A DNA stretch of 64,000 nt from Polyangium mundeleinium (GTDB taxonomy: Bacteria; Myxococcota_A; Polyangia; Polyangiales; Polyangiaceae). Under the pieces are notes generated by a model. It searched no databases and was not told the origin of the DNA. It saw nothing but the letters and a program-made list of their open reading frames with translations. A program made the translations under genes and the position numbers. Location of the stretch: NCBI RefSeq assembly GCF_028369105.1, contig NZ_JAQNDO010000001.1, forward strand, positions 4,804,501 to 4,868,500, in the 5' to 3' direction. This document shows positions 17,281 through 22,577 of the stretch, piece by piece (positions within the stretch are counted from its first letter, which is position 1; each line of letters opens with the position of its first letter).

Positions 17281-17351
17281 GGATTCGTAGCTCAAGGGTA
17301 GAGCAGCCGCCTCTTAAGCGGCAGGCGAGGGTTCGATCCCCTCCGGATCCA
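17281..17351 (+). tRNA. tRNA-Lys(CTT)
   Basis: Acceptor GGATTCG/CGGATCC, D-arm GCTC/GAGC, anticodon loop CTCTTAA (CTT), T-arm GAGGG TTCGATC CCCTC, discriminator A. CCA not encoded. A short D-loop makes it 71 nt. Confidence 0.85.
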
Positions 17352-17446
17352 CGACGCATCCCTCCTCTTCGGAGGCGGGACTCGTTCTATGACAATCGAT
17401 TCCGATACACAATGCGATGCCGCAGGGGCTCGTCGCCCCTGCGCGT

Positions 17447-17520
17447 TTCAACGTAGCTCAAGCCGGTAGAGCACTCGCCTGTTAAGTGAGGTGATGGGGG
17501 TTCGAATCCCTCCGTTGGAG
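17447..17520 (+). tRNA. tRNA-Asn(GTT)
   Basis: Acceptor TTCAACG/CGTTGGA with one G-T pair, anticodon stem CTCGC/GTGAG, loop CTGTTAA (GTT), T-arm GGGGG TTCGAAT CCCTC, discriminator G as expected for Asn. CCA not encoded. Confidence 0.85.
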
Positions 17521-17528
17521 CCGTCTTT

Positions 17529-17601
17529 GCCCTTGTCGCTCGATGGTCGAGCGCCCTGCTTCGTATCCAGGGTCTCCCCGGCTCGATTCCGGGCGAGGGC
17601 T
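17529..17601 (+). tRNA. tRNA-Thr(CGT), enlarged anticodon loop
   Basis: Acceptor GCCCTTG/CGAGGGC, D-stem GCTC/GAGC, T-arm CCCGG CTCGATT CCGGG (first T-loop base C). Anticodon region CCTGC-TTCGTAT-CCAGG places CGT at 34-36, but 31-39 is a C-C mismatch, opening the loop to nine bases. The amino acid call depends on this alignment. Discriminator T. Confidence 0.65.
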
Positions 17602-17679
17602 CCGCTTCTGTTGGTGGGGGGTCGTCGTGCTCCTTGAAACGGGCACGACGGCCCCCCACCAATCCCCCTGTTTCACCAT

Positions 17680-17755
17680 GCCCCGTTCGTCTAGCGGTCA
17701 GGATACCGGCCTTTCAATCCGGTTGCCGGGGGTTCGACTCCCCCACGGGGCGCCA
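17680..17755 (+). tRNA. tRNA-Glu(TTC)
   Basis: Acceptor GCCCCGT/ACGGGGC, D-arm TCTAGCGGTCAGGA, loop CTTTCAA (TTC) flanked by a C-T mismatch at 31-39, T-arm CGGGG GTTCGAC.. pairing with CCCC, discriminator G, CCA encoded. Otherwise close to canonical bacterial Glu tRNA. Confidence 0.87.
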
Positions 17756-17760
17756 TTGCG

Positions 17761-17833
17761 TGGGCGTTACTCATCTGGCTGATGAGGGCAGGTTGTGACC
17801 CTGTGAAGGCGGGTTCGATTCCCGTACGCCCAA
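17761..17833 (+). tRNA. tRNA-His(GTG)
   Basis: Acceptor TGGGCGT/ACGCCCA, D-stem CTCAT/ATGAG, anticodon stem GCAGG/CCTGT, loop TTGTGAC (GTG), T-arm GCGGG TTCGATT CCCGT. The base before the gene is G, available as G-1, but position 73 is A rather than the C normally opposite G-1. Confidence 0.82.
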
Positions 17834-17845
17834 CCGAGGGACGGG

Positions 17846-17912
17846 TCGGATGATCTCGGTTATCCAACTCTAAATTGGTGCAATAGCACCGAGATCAAAA
17901 AGCTCATCCGTC
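17846..17912 (+). ncRNA. Structured leader RNA upstream of the TROVE gene (Y RNA candidate)
   Basis: Between tRNA-His and the TROVE start is a region with strong secondary structure: GATCTCGGT (17852-17860) pairs with ACCGAGATC (17888-17896), enclosing a CCAA-CTCTAAA-TTGG hairpin and a short TGC/GCA hairpin. An outer GGATGA/TCATCC pairing competes. Ro60-family genes are often next to Y RNA genes, so this is a candidate ligand or a regulatory leader. No conserved Ro-binding sequence was recognised, hence low confidence. Confidence 0.35.
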
Positions 17913-17970
17913 GCTCTTTCGTTTGCTTGCTTCTTTTTTCGCTCGCCCGCAGCGCGGGCCGGAGGTTCCC

Positions 17971-19632
17971 ATGGCCAACTACATCCAGCACTTCGCCGCG
18001 CTGTTCACCCGGCAAAAGGACAAGGCGCGGCCCGACCAGGTCGAAAACGACGCCGGTGGCTTCGTCTTCGAGCTCGACGACTGGGCCCGCCTCGACCGGT
18101 GGCTCGTCCTCGGCTGCGAGGGCGGCACCTACTACGCCACCGAGCGCGTGTTGACGCAGGACAATGCGCGCGTCCTCGGCCGTTGCCTCGACGCGGACGG
18201 CGAGCGGACGATTCGGCGGATCGTCGAGATCAGCCGCTCTGGCCGCGCGCCCAAGAACGAGCCCGCGATCTTCGCCTTGGCAATGGCCGCGGGGCACGCA
18301 CGTCCCGAGGTCCGCAAGTCCGCGCTTGTGGCCTTGCCGGAGGTTTGTCGCACCGGAACGGATCTCTTCCACTTCGCGCGAACGGTGGAGGGCTTCCGGC
18401 GCTGGGGCCGCGGCCTTCGGAGCGCGATCGGCGCGTGGTACCAGGGCAAGAGCGCGGATGAATTGGCCTACCAGGCCGTGAAGTACCGGCAGCGGGACGG
18501 CTGGAGCCACAAGGACCTTTTGCGGCTCTCGCATCCGACGCCCGTCACGGACGAGCACGGCGCGATGTACCGCTGGATCGTCGGCGGAATGGACGCCGTG
18601 AAGAACGAGGCTGCCAAGGGCGGCGCGCTCGACCCCGAGAAGCTGCCGGCCCTCGTGCGGGCCTTCGAGGAGGCCAAGGACGCGCCGCGCGAGCGGCTCG
18701 TCACGCTCGTGCGCGAGCATCGGCTCACGCACGAGATGGTGCCCACGGAGTGGAAGAACGACCCTGCCGTGTGGGAAGCGCTGCTCCCCCACATGCCGCA
18801 GACGGCGCTGCTCCGTAACCTCGGCAAGATGACCGCCGTAGGATTGCTCGCGCCCATGAGCGCGGCCGCGAGGCTCGTGGCCACGCGTCTCACGGACGTC
18901 GAGCGGCTCCGGCGGGCCCGGATTCACCCGGTGAGCGTTCTCTCCGCCTTGCGTATTTATGCGCAAGGCCGGGGCGAGCGTGCCCAGAAGCGCGAAAACG
19001 CGCTCACCTGGGAGCCGGTGCGCGAGATCGTGGACGCCTTGGACGAGGCGTTTTACCTCGCATTCCGGTCGATCGAGCCGACGGGGAAGAAGCACCTGCT
19101 CGCCCTCGATGTGTCGAGCTCGATGGATTCGGGCACGATCGCGGGGATCCCGGGTCTCACGCCCCGGGTCGCGAGCGCGGCCATGGCGATGGCGACGGCG
19201 CGTATCGAGCCGTCGTTCGGCACCCTGGCCTTTGCCTCCGCGGGCGGCGCATTTGGCCCTCGCGGCGCCTCGGGCGTCATGTCCTTGCCTCTGTCGCCGA
19301 AGCAACGCCTCGACGACGTGCTCGGCATGGTCGGTGGTTTGCCCTTCGGCGGCACGGACTGCGCGCTGCCGATGATATGGGCTCAAAAGAACAAGGTCGA
19401 GGTCGACACGTTCGTCGTCTACACGGACAGCGAGACCTGGGCGGGTGAGATTCATCCGTTCCAGGCGCTACGCGACTACCGTCAGGCGATGGGCCGTCCC
19501 GCAAAGCTCGTCGTGGTTGGCATGACCTGCACGGGCTTCACGATTGCCGATCCGCAGGACCCCGGCATGCTGGACGTCGTGGGCTTCGACGCGGCCGCAC
19601 CGCAGGTGATGGCCGATTTCTCGAGGGCCTGA
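17971..19632 (+). CDS. rsr: TROVE-domain protein (bacterial Ro60/Rsr orthologue)
   Basis: A 553-residue ring-type RNA-binding protein of the Ro60 family. The N-terminal two thirds form the TROVE HEAT-like ring (about 20-380, beginning IQHFAALFTRQKDKARPD). The C-terminal third is a von Willebrand A domain with an intact metal site: DVSSSMDSG (MIDAS DxSxS), a Thr in GGTDCALPM, and the acidic YTDSETW. Ro60 binds misfolded structured RNAs through its central hole and Y RNAs on its surface, and in bacteria cooperates with PNPase or other nucleases in rRNA and tRNA handling. Start chosen at ATG 17971 with GGAGG 5 bp upstream. It lies inside a tRNA array, flanked by tRNA-His and tRNA-Asp, and may share the array transcript. 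Confidence 0.93.
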   Translation: MANYIQHFAALFTRQKDKARPDQVENDAGGFVFELDDWARLDRWLVLGCEGGTYYATERVLTQDNARVLGRCLDADGERTIRRIVEISRSGRAPKNEPAIFALAMAAGHARPEVRKSALVALPEVCRTGTDLFHFARTVEGFRRWGRGLRSAIGAWYQGKSADELAYQAVKYRQRDGWSHKDLLRLSHPTPVTDEHGAMYRWIVGGMDAVKNEAAKGGALDPEKLPALVRAFEEAKDAPRERLVTLVREHRLTHEMVPTEWKNDPAVWEALLPHMPQTALLRNLGKMTAVGLLAPMSAAARLVATRLTDVERLRRARIHPVSVLSALRIYAQGRGERAQKRENALTWEPVREIVDALDEAFYLAFRSIEPTGKKHLLALDVSSSMDSGTIAGIPGLTPRVASAAMAMATARIEPSFGTLAFASAGGAFGPRGASGVMSLPLSPKQRLDDVLGMVGGLPFGGTDCALPMIWAQKNKVEVDTFVVYTDSETWAGEIHPFQALRDYRQAMGRPAKLVVVGMTCTGFTIADPQDPGMLDVVGFDAAAPQVMADFSRA

Positions 19633-19653
19633 ATTGCAGTCGAAGGACGAAGG

Positions 19654-19675
19654 GGCGCGTGCCTCCACACGCGCC
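19654..19675 (+). terminator. GC-rich hairpin after the TROVE gene
   Basis: GGCGCGTG-cctcca-CACGCGCC, 22 bp after the TROVE stop codon. No T-run follows, so it may be a processing or pausing hairpin rather than a true terminator. Confidence 0.4.
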
Positions 19676-19689
19676 TCCTCGCCCGGTTT

Positions 19690-19763
19690 GCTCCCGTATG
19701 CTCTCTGGTGAGGCAGCCTGATTGTCGATCAGGTGAGGGCGGGTTCGAATCCCCCCGGGGGCG
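19690..19763 (+). tRNA. tRNA-Asp(GTC), copy 1
   Basis: Acceptor GCTCCCG/CGGGGGC, D-stem TGC/GCA, anticodon stem CCTGA/TCAGG, loop TTGTCGA (GTC), discriminator G as expected for Asp. The T-stem has an internal C-C mismatch (GCGGG against CCCCC). CCA not encoded. Confidence 0.8.
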
Positions 19764-19764
19764 C

Positions 19765-19853
19765 TGGGACAATCGTCGTGTACACCCGTCATCACACCCT
19801 CGCCCGGGGACCGGGCCGAACGATGATGGTTATCGCAATTGTCCCACGTTTTT
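19765..19853 (+). ncRNA. Long hairpin RNA with T-run downstream of the TROVE gene (Y RNA candidate)
   Basis: The ends TGGGACAAT and ATTGTCCCA pair exactly. Inside, CCGTCATC pairs GATGATGG (one G-T), and TCG-CCCGG pairs CCGGG-CCGA around a GGA loop. The result is one 82-nt rod with internal loops, followed by CGTTTTT. A long terminal helix with internal loops plus a U-tail is the general plan of Y RNAs, which are encoded beside Ro60 genes. Sequence elements of known Y RNAs were not recognised, so identity is inference. Confidence 0.5.
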
Positions 19854-19977
19854 GCCGTCGTAGCTCAGTGGGTAGAGCGCCAAAATACCTTCTCCGACAC
19901 CTCGTCCGAGTCGGGCCGATAGGGGAAGGTTATCATTCTCCATGAGGTGGACACGGGTTCGAATCCCGTCGATGGCA
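19854..19977 (+). ncRNA. Oversized tRNA-like RNA with an extended anticodon-side arm
   Basis: The 5' end (GCCGTCG TA GCTC AGTGGGTA GAGC) and 3' end (ACGGG TTCGAAT CCCGT CGATGGC A) are good tRNA halves with a paired acceptor stem, D-arm and T-arm. Between them are about 75 nt where about 27 are expected, and no 5-bp stem with a 7-nt anticodon loop is found. Instead ATACCTTCTCC pairs GGGGAAGGTTAT, enclosing further hairpins. It may be a tRNA interrupted by an insertion, or a tRNA mimic such as the tRNA-like domain of bacterial Y RNAs. No amino acid is assigned. Confidence 0.7.
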
Positions 19978-19992
19978 CAACAGTTGCGGTTC

Positions 19993-20063
19993 GGGGTGAT
20001 GGTTCAACGGAAGAACACTGCCCTTGCACGGCAGGGATCGGGGTTCGAGTCCCCGTCATTCCA
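19993..20063 (+). tRNA. tRNA-Ala(TGC)
   Basis: Acceptor GGGGTGA/TCATTCC contains the G3-T70 pair that specifies alanine. D-stem GTTC/GAAC, anticodon stem CTGCC/GGCAG, loop CTTGCAC (TGC), T-arm CGGGG TTCGAGT CCCCG, discriminator A. CCA not encoded. Confidence 0.87.
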
Positions 20064-20082
20064 CTCGTTCGCAGGAGCCGCT

Positions 20083-20126
20083 CGGAAACACCATGGCCAT
20101 GAGCGGGAGGCCAGGCGGTGTTTCTG
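20083..20126 (+). other. Hairpin-forming spacer in the array
   Basis: GAAACACC pairs GGTGTTTC around an inner GGCC/GGCC stem in the 77-nt gap between two Ala tRNAs. It has no T-run. It may be an RNA processing signal or another small structured RNA. Confidence 0.35.
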
Positions 20127-20140
20127 GGCGTCTCCCCTCT

Positions 20141-20213
20141 GGGGTCGTAGCTCAGTGGGTAGAGCACCTGGCTGGCAGTCAGGGGGTCGCCGGTTCGAAT
20201 CCGGCCTTCTCCA
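20141..20213 (+). tRNA. tRNA-Ala(GGC), weak acceptor stem
   Basis: D-arm GCTC/GAGC, anticodon stem CCTGG/TCAGG, loop CTGGCAG (GGC), T-arm GCCGG TTCGAAT CCGGC. The acceptor GGGGTCG/CTTCTCC has mismatches at positions 5 and 6 but keeps the alanine-specifying G3-T70 pair. Discriminator A. Possibly a degraded gene. Confidence 0.72.
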
Positions 20214-20223
20214 CTCTCGTTTT

Positions 20224-20295
20224 GCCCTCGTATGCATCTGGTGAGGCAGCCCGATTGTCGATCGGGCGAGGGGAGTTCGATCCTCCTCGGGGGCG
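20224..20295 (+). tRNA. tRNA-Asp(GTC), copy 2
   Basis: Acceptor GCCCTCG/CGGGGGC, D-stem TGC/GCA, anticodon stem CCCGA/TCGGG, loop TTGTCGA (GTC), T-arm GGGAG TTCGATC CTCCT, discriminator G. A diverged second copy of the Asp gene at 19690. Confidence 0.83.
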
Positions 20296-20304
20296 CCTTT
20301 GAAT

Positions 20305-20378
20305 GGGGTGATGGTTCAACCTGGGTAGAACACTGCCCTCGCACGGCAGAGATCGGGGTTCGAATCCCCGTCATTCCA
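20305..20378 (+). tRNA. tRNA-Ala(CGC)
   Basis: Acceptor GGGGTGA/TCATTCC with G3-T70, D-stem GTTC/GAAC, anticodon stem CTGCC/GGCAG, loop CTCGCAC (CGC), T-arm CGGGG TTCGAAT CCCCG, discriminator A. Close duplicate of the Ala(TGC) gene. Confidence 0.87.
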
Positions 20379-20384
20379 CGAATT

Positions 20385-20455
20385 GCGGTGGTGGTTCAAC
20401 GGCAGAATTCGAGTGTGCCATACTCGAGATGGGAGTTCGACTCTCCCTCACCGCG
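20385..20455 (+). tRNA. tRNA-Gly(GCC)
   Basis: Acceptor GCGGTGG/TCACCGC, anticodon stem CGAGT/ACTCG, loop GTGCCAT (GCC), T-arm GGGAG TTCGACT CTCCC. Discriminator G rather than the usual U of Gly tRNAs. CCA not encoded. Confidence 0.83.
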
Positions 20456-20460
20456 CTCAT

Positions 20461-20534
20461 GCACCCGTATTGCTAGTGGGTCAGGCGGCCAGACTCTCAA
20501 TCTGGTGACGCGGGTTCGATTCCCGCCGGGTGCG
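20461..20534 (+). tRNA. tRNA-Glu(CTC)
   Basis: Perfect acceptor GCACCCG/CGGGTGC, anticodon stem CCAGA/TCTGG, loop CTCTCAA (CTC), T-arm GCGGG TTCGATT CCCGC, discriminator G as expected for Glu. Confidence 0.87.
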
Positions 20535-20580
20535 CAAATTCGCCGAGGGGGTGAGCTGCTGACTCGCCCTCTCTTTCTTC

Positions 20581-20647
20581 TCCCTGTCCTGGCGGCCAGG
20601 CGTCGGTTTACGAATCCGACTGGCGAGGTTCGACTCCTCGCAGGGAG
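20581..20647 (+). tRNA. tRNA-Arg(ACG), short D-arm
   Basis: Acceptor TCCCTGT/GCAGGGA, a reduced D-arm (CTGG-CGG-CCAG), anticodon region TCGGT-TTACGAA-TCCGA giving ACG with a T-T mismatch at 31-39, T-arm GCGAG G TTCGACT CCTCGC. Only 67 nt. Discriminator G. Confidence 0.72.
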
Positions 20648-20652
20648 ACCTT

Positions 20653-20726
20653 GCCCTCGTCCTGCCGGCATTGCAGGCGCGAGCCTCCGAAGCTCGACGT
20701 TCCAGGTTCGACTCCTGGCGAGGGTA
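20653..20726 (+). tRNA. tRNA-Arg(CCG)
   Basis: Acceptor GCCCTCG/CGAGGGT (G1-T72), D-stem CTGC/GCAG, anticodon stem CGAGC/GCTCG, loop CTCCGAA (CCG), T-arm CCAGG TTCGACT CCTGG, discriminator A. Confidence 0.83.
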
Positions 20727-20739
20727 TGTGCCAATTCAT

Positions 20740-20816
20740 CTGGGTGTGGCTCAACCTGGTAGAGCGCCGGCTCGGGGTGCCGGAGGCTGGGGGTTCGAAT
20801 CCCCCCACCCAGACCA
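20740..20816 (+). tRNA. tRNA-Pro(GGG) with C33
   Basis: Acceptor CTGGGTG/CACCCAG, anticodon stem CCGGC/GCCGG, loop TCGGGGT. In this register the anticodon is GGG and position 33 is C instead of the near-universal U. Discriminator A, CCA encoded. Forms a set with Pro(TGG) and Pro(CGG) nearby. Confidence 0.78.
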
Positions 20817-20817
20817 T

Positions 20818-20892
20818 GTCTACGTGGCGAAACTGGCAAACGCGGCGGTCTTAGAAACCGTTTTGATGGGGGTTCGAATCCCTCCGTGGACA
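20818..20892 (+). tRNA. tRNA-Leu(TAG) without a long variable arm
   Basis: Acceptor GTCTACG/CGTGGAC, Leu-type D-arm, loop CTTAGAA (TAG), T-arm GGGGG TTCGAAT CCCTC, discriminator A as in Leu. Only about six bases (TTTGAT) separate the anticodon stem from the T-stem, so the class II variable arm is missing; total 75 nt. Confidence 0.78.
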
Positions 20893-20897
20893 CTCAT

Positions 20898-20979
20898 GTC
20901 ATCGTGGCGGAATGGCATACGTAGCAGGCTGAGATCCTGTGCCCGAAAGGGCGTGTGGGTTCGACTCCCACCGATGACA
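20898..20979 (+). tRNA. tRNA-Leu(GAG)
   Basis: Acceptor GTCATCG/CGATGAC, loop CTGAGAT (GAG), a proper variable arm GCCC-GAAA-GGGC, T-arm GTGGG TTCGACT CCCAC, discriminator A. Confidence 0.87.
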
Positions 20980-20998
20980 CCGAAATGGCAGTACTTCT

Positions 20999-21072
20999 CT
21001 GGGTGTGGCTCAATCTGGTAGAGCGCCGGCTTTGGGAGCCGGAGACTGGGGGTTCGAATCCCTCCACCCAGA
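20999..21072 (+). tRNA. tRNA-Pro(TGG)
   Basis: Acceptor CTGGGTG/CACCCAG, anticodon stem CCGGC/GCCGG, loop TTTGGGA (TGG), T-arm GGGGG TTCGAAT CCCTC, discriminator A. CCA not encoded. Confidence 0.88.
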
Positions 21073-21087
21073 CTCGCGGCGAATCAT

Positions 21088-21165
21088 CTGGGTGTGGCTC
21101 AATCTGGCTAGAGCACCGGCGTCGGGAGCCGGGGATTGGGGGTTCGAATCCCTCCACCCAGACCA
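21088..21165 (+). tRNA. tRNA-Pro(CGG)
   Basis: Same body as Pro(TGG) with loop GTCGGGA (CGG) and one extra D-loop base. Discriminator A, CCA encoded. Confidence 0.87.
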
Positions 21166-21166
21166 T

Positions 21167-21253
21167 GTCCACGTGGCGAAACTGGCAAACGCAGCGGTCT
21201 CAGATACCGTGCCCGTGAGGGCGTTGAGGGTTCGAATCCCTCCGTGGACACCA
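21167..21253 (+). tRNA. tRNA-Leu(CAG)
   Basis: Acceptor GTCCACG/CGTGGAC, loop CTCAGAT (CAG), variable arm GCCC-GTGA-GGGC present, T-arm GAGGG TTCGAAT CCCTC, discriminator A, CCA encoded. Confidence 0.88.
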
Positions 21254-21263
21254 TCCTCCCGCT

Positions 21264-21336
21264 GCTCGGGTGACGAAATGGCAAACGTGGCCGGCTCAAA
21301 CCTGGTCGATTGGGGGTTCGAATCCCCCTCCGAGCA
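21264..21336 (+). tRNA. tRNA-Leu(CAA) without a long variable arm
   Basis: Acceptor GCTCGGG/TCCGAGC, anticodon stem GCCGG/CTGGT, loop CTCAAAC (CAA), then only CGATT before the T-stem GGGGG TTCGAAT CCCCC. Discriminator A. Like Leu(TAG), it lacks the class II arm. Confidence 0.76.
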
Positions 21337-21398
21337 CCGGATCATCGCAGTCGGAGAAAACAATGAAGAAGAAGAGACGGTAGACGGAGAGGTGGATC

Positions 21399-21914
21399 AT
21401 GACCGCGCAAACGTTGCTGCTCACGCCTTGGATGGTGCCACATCAGGTCATCTCCTGGCAGACCGCCGTGACCCTGAGCTTTCTGGGGAAGGTGGAGGTA
21501 CTCGAGACGTACGACGACGAGATTCGTTCGCCCACGATGACCATTCGCGCGCCGGCCGTCGTCCGGCTGAAGCGTCATGGGAATTCGCACAAGCGCGGCA
21601 TCAAGTTTTCCCGCACGAACGTGTTCGTGCGGGACGACTTCCGCTGCCAGTACTGCGGCGTCCAGAAGGACGCGGGCGATCTCACGTACGACCACGTCCT
21701 GCCGCGCGTGCAGGGTGGCCGGACGGTATGGGAGAACATCGTCGCGTCTTGCCAGAGCTGCAATGCGAAGAAGCGTGGTCGCACCCCGGAGCAGGCGGGC
21801 ATGAAGCTCTTGAAGAAGCCCGAGAAGCCCCGGTGGTTGCCCGCGGCCCCCGTCGTCCGGCTCGGCGCGCGCAGAATCCCCGAGATCTGGGTGCATTACT
21901 GCGCTGCGAGCTGA
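21399..21914 (+). CDS. HNH endonuclease
   Basis: A 171-residue protein with a complete HNH nuclease core at about 85-140: RDDFRCQYCG (first CxxC), DHVLPRVQGG with the catalytic His, an Asn in WENIVASC, and CQSCNAKKRG (second CxxC). The N-terminal 80 residues are beta-rich with an ETYDDEIRSPT segment. GGAGAGG lies just upstream of the ATG. HNH proteins of this kind are common in phages, group I introns and mobile elements, but also occur as free-standing chromosomal genes. Located in the array between tRNA-Leu(CAA) and the Ser tRNAs; it could help the array move. A strong terminator follows directly. Confidence 0.9.
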   Translation: MTAQTLLLTPWMVPHQVISWQTAVTLSFLGKVEVLETYDDEIRSPTMTIRAPAVVRLKRHGNSHKRGIKFSRTNVFVRDDFRCQYCGVQKDAGDLTYDHVLPRVQGGRTVWENIVASCQSCNAKKRGRTPEQAGMKLLKKPEKPRWLPAAPVVRLGARRIPEIWVHYCAAS

Positions 21915-21967
21915 GGTTCCCCCCCGCGCTTCGCGGCTGGGCGAAGCGCGCCCGCGGAACCTTTTTT
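21915..21967 (+). terminator. Strong intrinsic terminator after the HNH gene
   Basis: GGTTCC pairs GGAACC, with an inner GCGCTTCGC/GCGAAGCGC stem, followed by TTTTTT. It starts immediately after the HNH stop codon and would end transcription from the upstream part of the array. Confidence 0.9.
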
Positions 21968-21994
21968 GAACAATCCATTACCGAGGAGATACTT

Positions 21995-22234
21995 GTGACG
22001 CTCGATATGAATCAAATGGAGGGCGTTCGGATTCGTTTGCCCATGGAGTCTGCAGCCGTCGCTGCAGTCGTGCTCGTTGGTGTCCTGCTGCTCGCGATCG
22101 CCTCGCGGATCGTCGAGGCGAACGGGGCTTCATCGCCGGAAGGTGCGCGCTCGATGAGCGCGGCGTCGCCTTCCAACGCGCCCGACTCGGCGCGGTTGCT
22201 CGCGGATCGAGGACGCCCTGGGCGCCGGTTCTGA
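21995..22234 (+). CDS. Small single-span membrane protein
   Basis: A 79-residue frame starting at GTG 21995 with GAGGAG six bases upstream. Residues about 17-40 form one hydrophobic helix (AAVAAVVLVGVLLLAIASRI), followed by a short Ser/Ala/Arg-rich tail. No relatives recognised. It sits between the HNH terminator and tRNA-Ser(GGA). Confidence 0.55.
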   Translation: MTLDMNQMEGVRIRLPMESAAVAAVVLVGVLLLAIASRIVEANGASSPEGARSMSAASPSNAPDSARLLADRGRPGRRF

Positions 22235-22300
22235 GCATGACCGTCCAACGTACCCACGACCTTCACCCCCCGCGGCGCTGCGGCGCCGAGAGGGGGATTT

Positions 22301-22388
22301 GGAAGAAGATCTGATCAGGGATCAGGCCTGTTTGGAAAACAGTGCGCGCCCCGTCGAGGGGCGTGAGGTTCGAGTCCTCCTTCTTCCG
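22301..22388 (+). tRNA. tRNA-Ser(GGA)
   Basis: Acceptor GGAAGAA/TTCTTCC, long variable arm GCGCCCC-GTCGA-GGGGC, loop TTGGAAA (GGA), T-arm with TTCGAGT, discriminator G as required for Ser. The 27-43 pair is mismatched. Confidence 0.85.
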
Positions 22389-22392
22389 CCGT

Positions 22393-22478
22393 AGAGAGCA
22401 TTCCGGGTGTGGACCCGGCGCCGTTTTGAACACGGAGGGCAGCCTCGCTGCGGGGTTCGACTCCTCTGCTCTCTGCCA
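22393..22478 (+). tRNA. tRNA-Ser(TGA)
   Basis: Acceptor AGAGAGC/GCTCTCT, D-stem CCGGG/CCCGG, loop TTTGAAC (TGA), variable arm GCAG-CCTCG-CTGC, discriminator G, CCA encoded. Confidence 0.84.
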
Positions 22479-22482
22479 TGCT

Positions 22483-22565
22483 GGAAGACGAACTGATCAG
22501 GGATCAGACCTGTTTCGAAAACAGTGGGCACCCACGGGTGTGGGGTTCGAGTCCTCCGTCTTCCG
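22483..22565 (+). tRNA. tRNA-Ser(CGA)
   Basis: Acceptor GGAAGAC/GTCTTCC, loop TTCGAAA (CGA), variable arm CACCC-AC-GGGTG, discriminator G. Closely related to Ser(GGA), sharing CTGATCAGGGATCAG in the D-arm. Confidence 0.86.
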
Positions 22566-22577
22566 CCGTTTGTTTCT

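Noticed and set aside
15866-20374. Many short open frames on the minus strand across the tRNA genes (with PGGLEPP- or GGIRTP-like peptides)
   Set aside because: These are the well-known shadow frames of tRNA T-arms and acceptor stems, not proteins.
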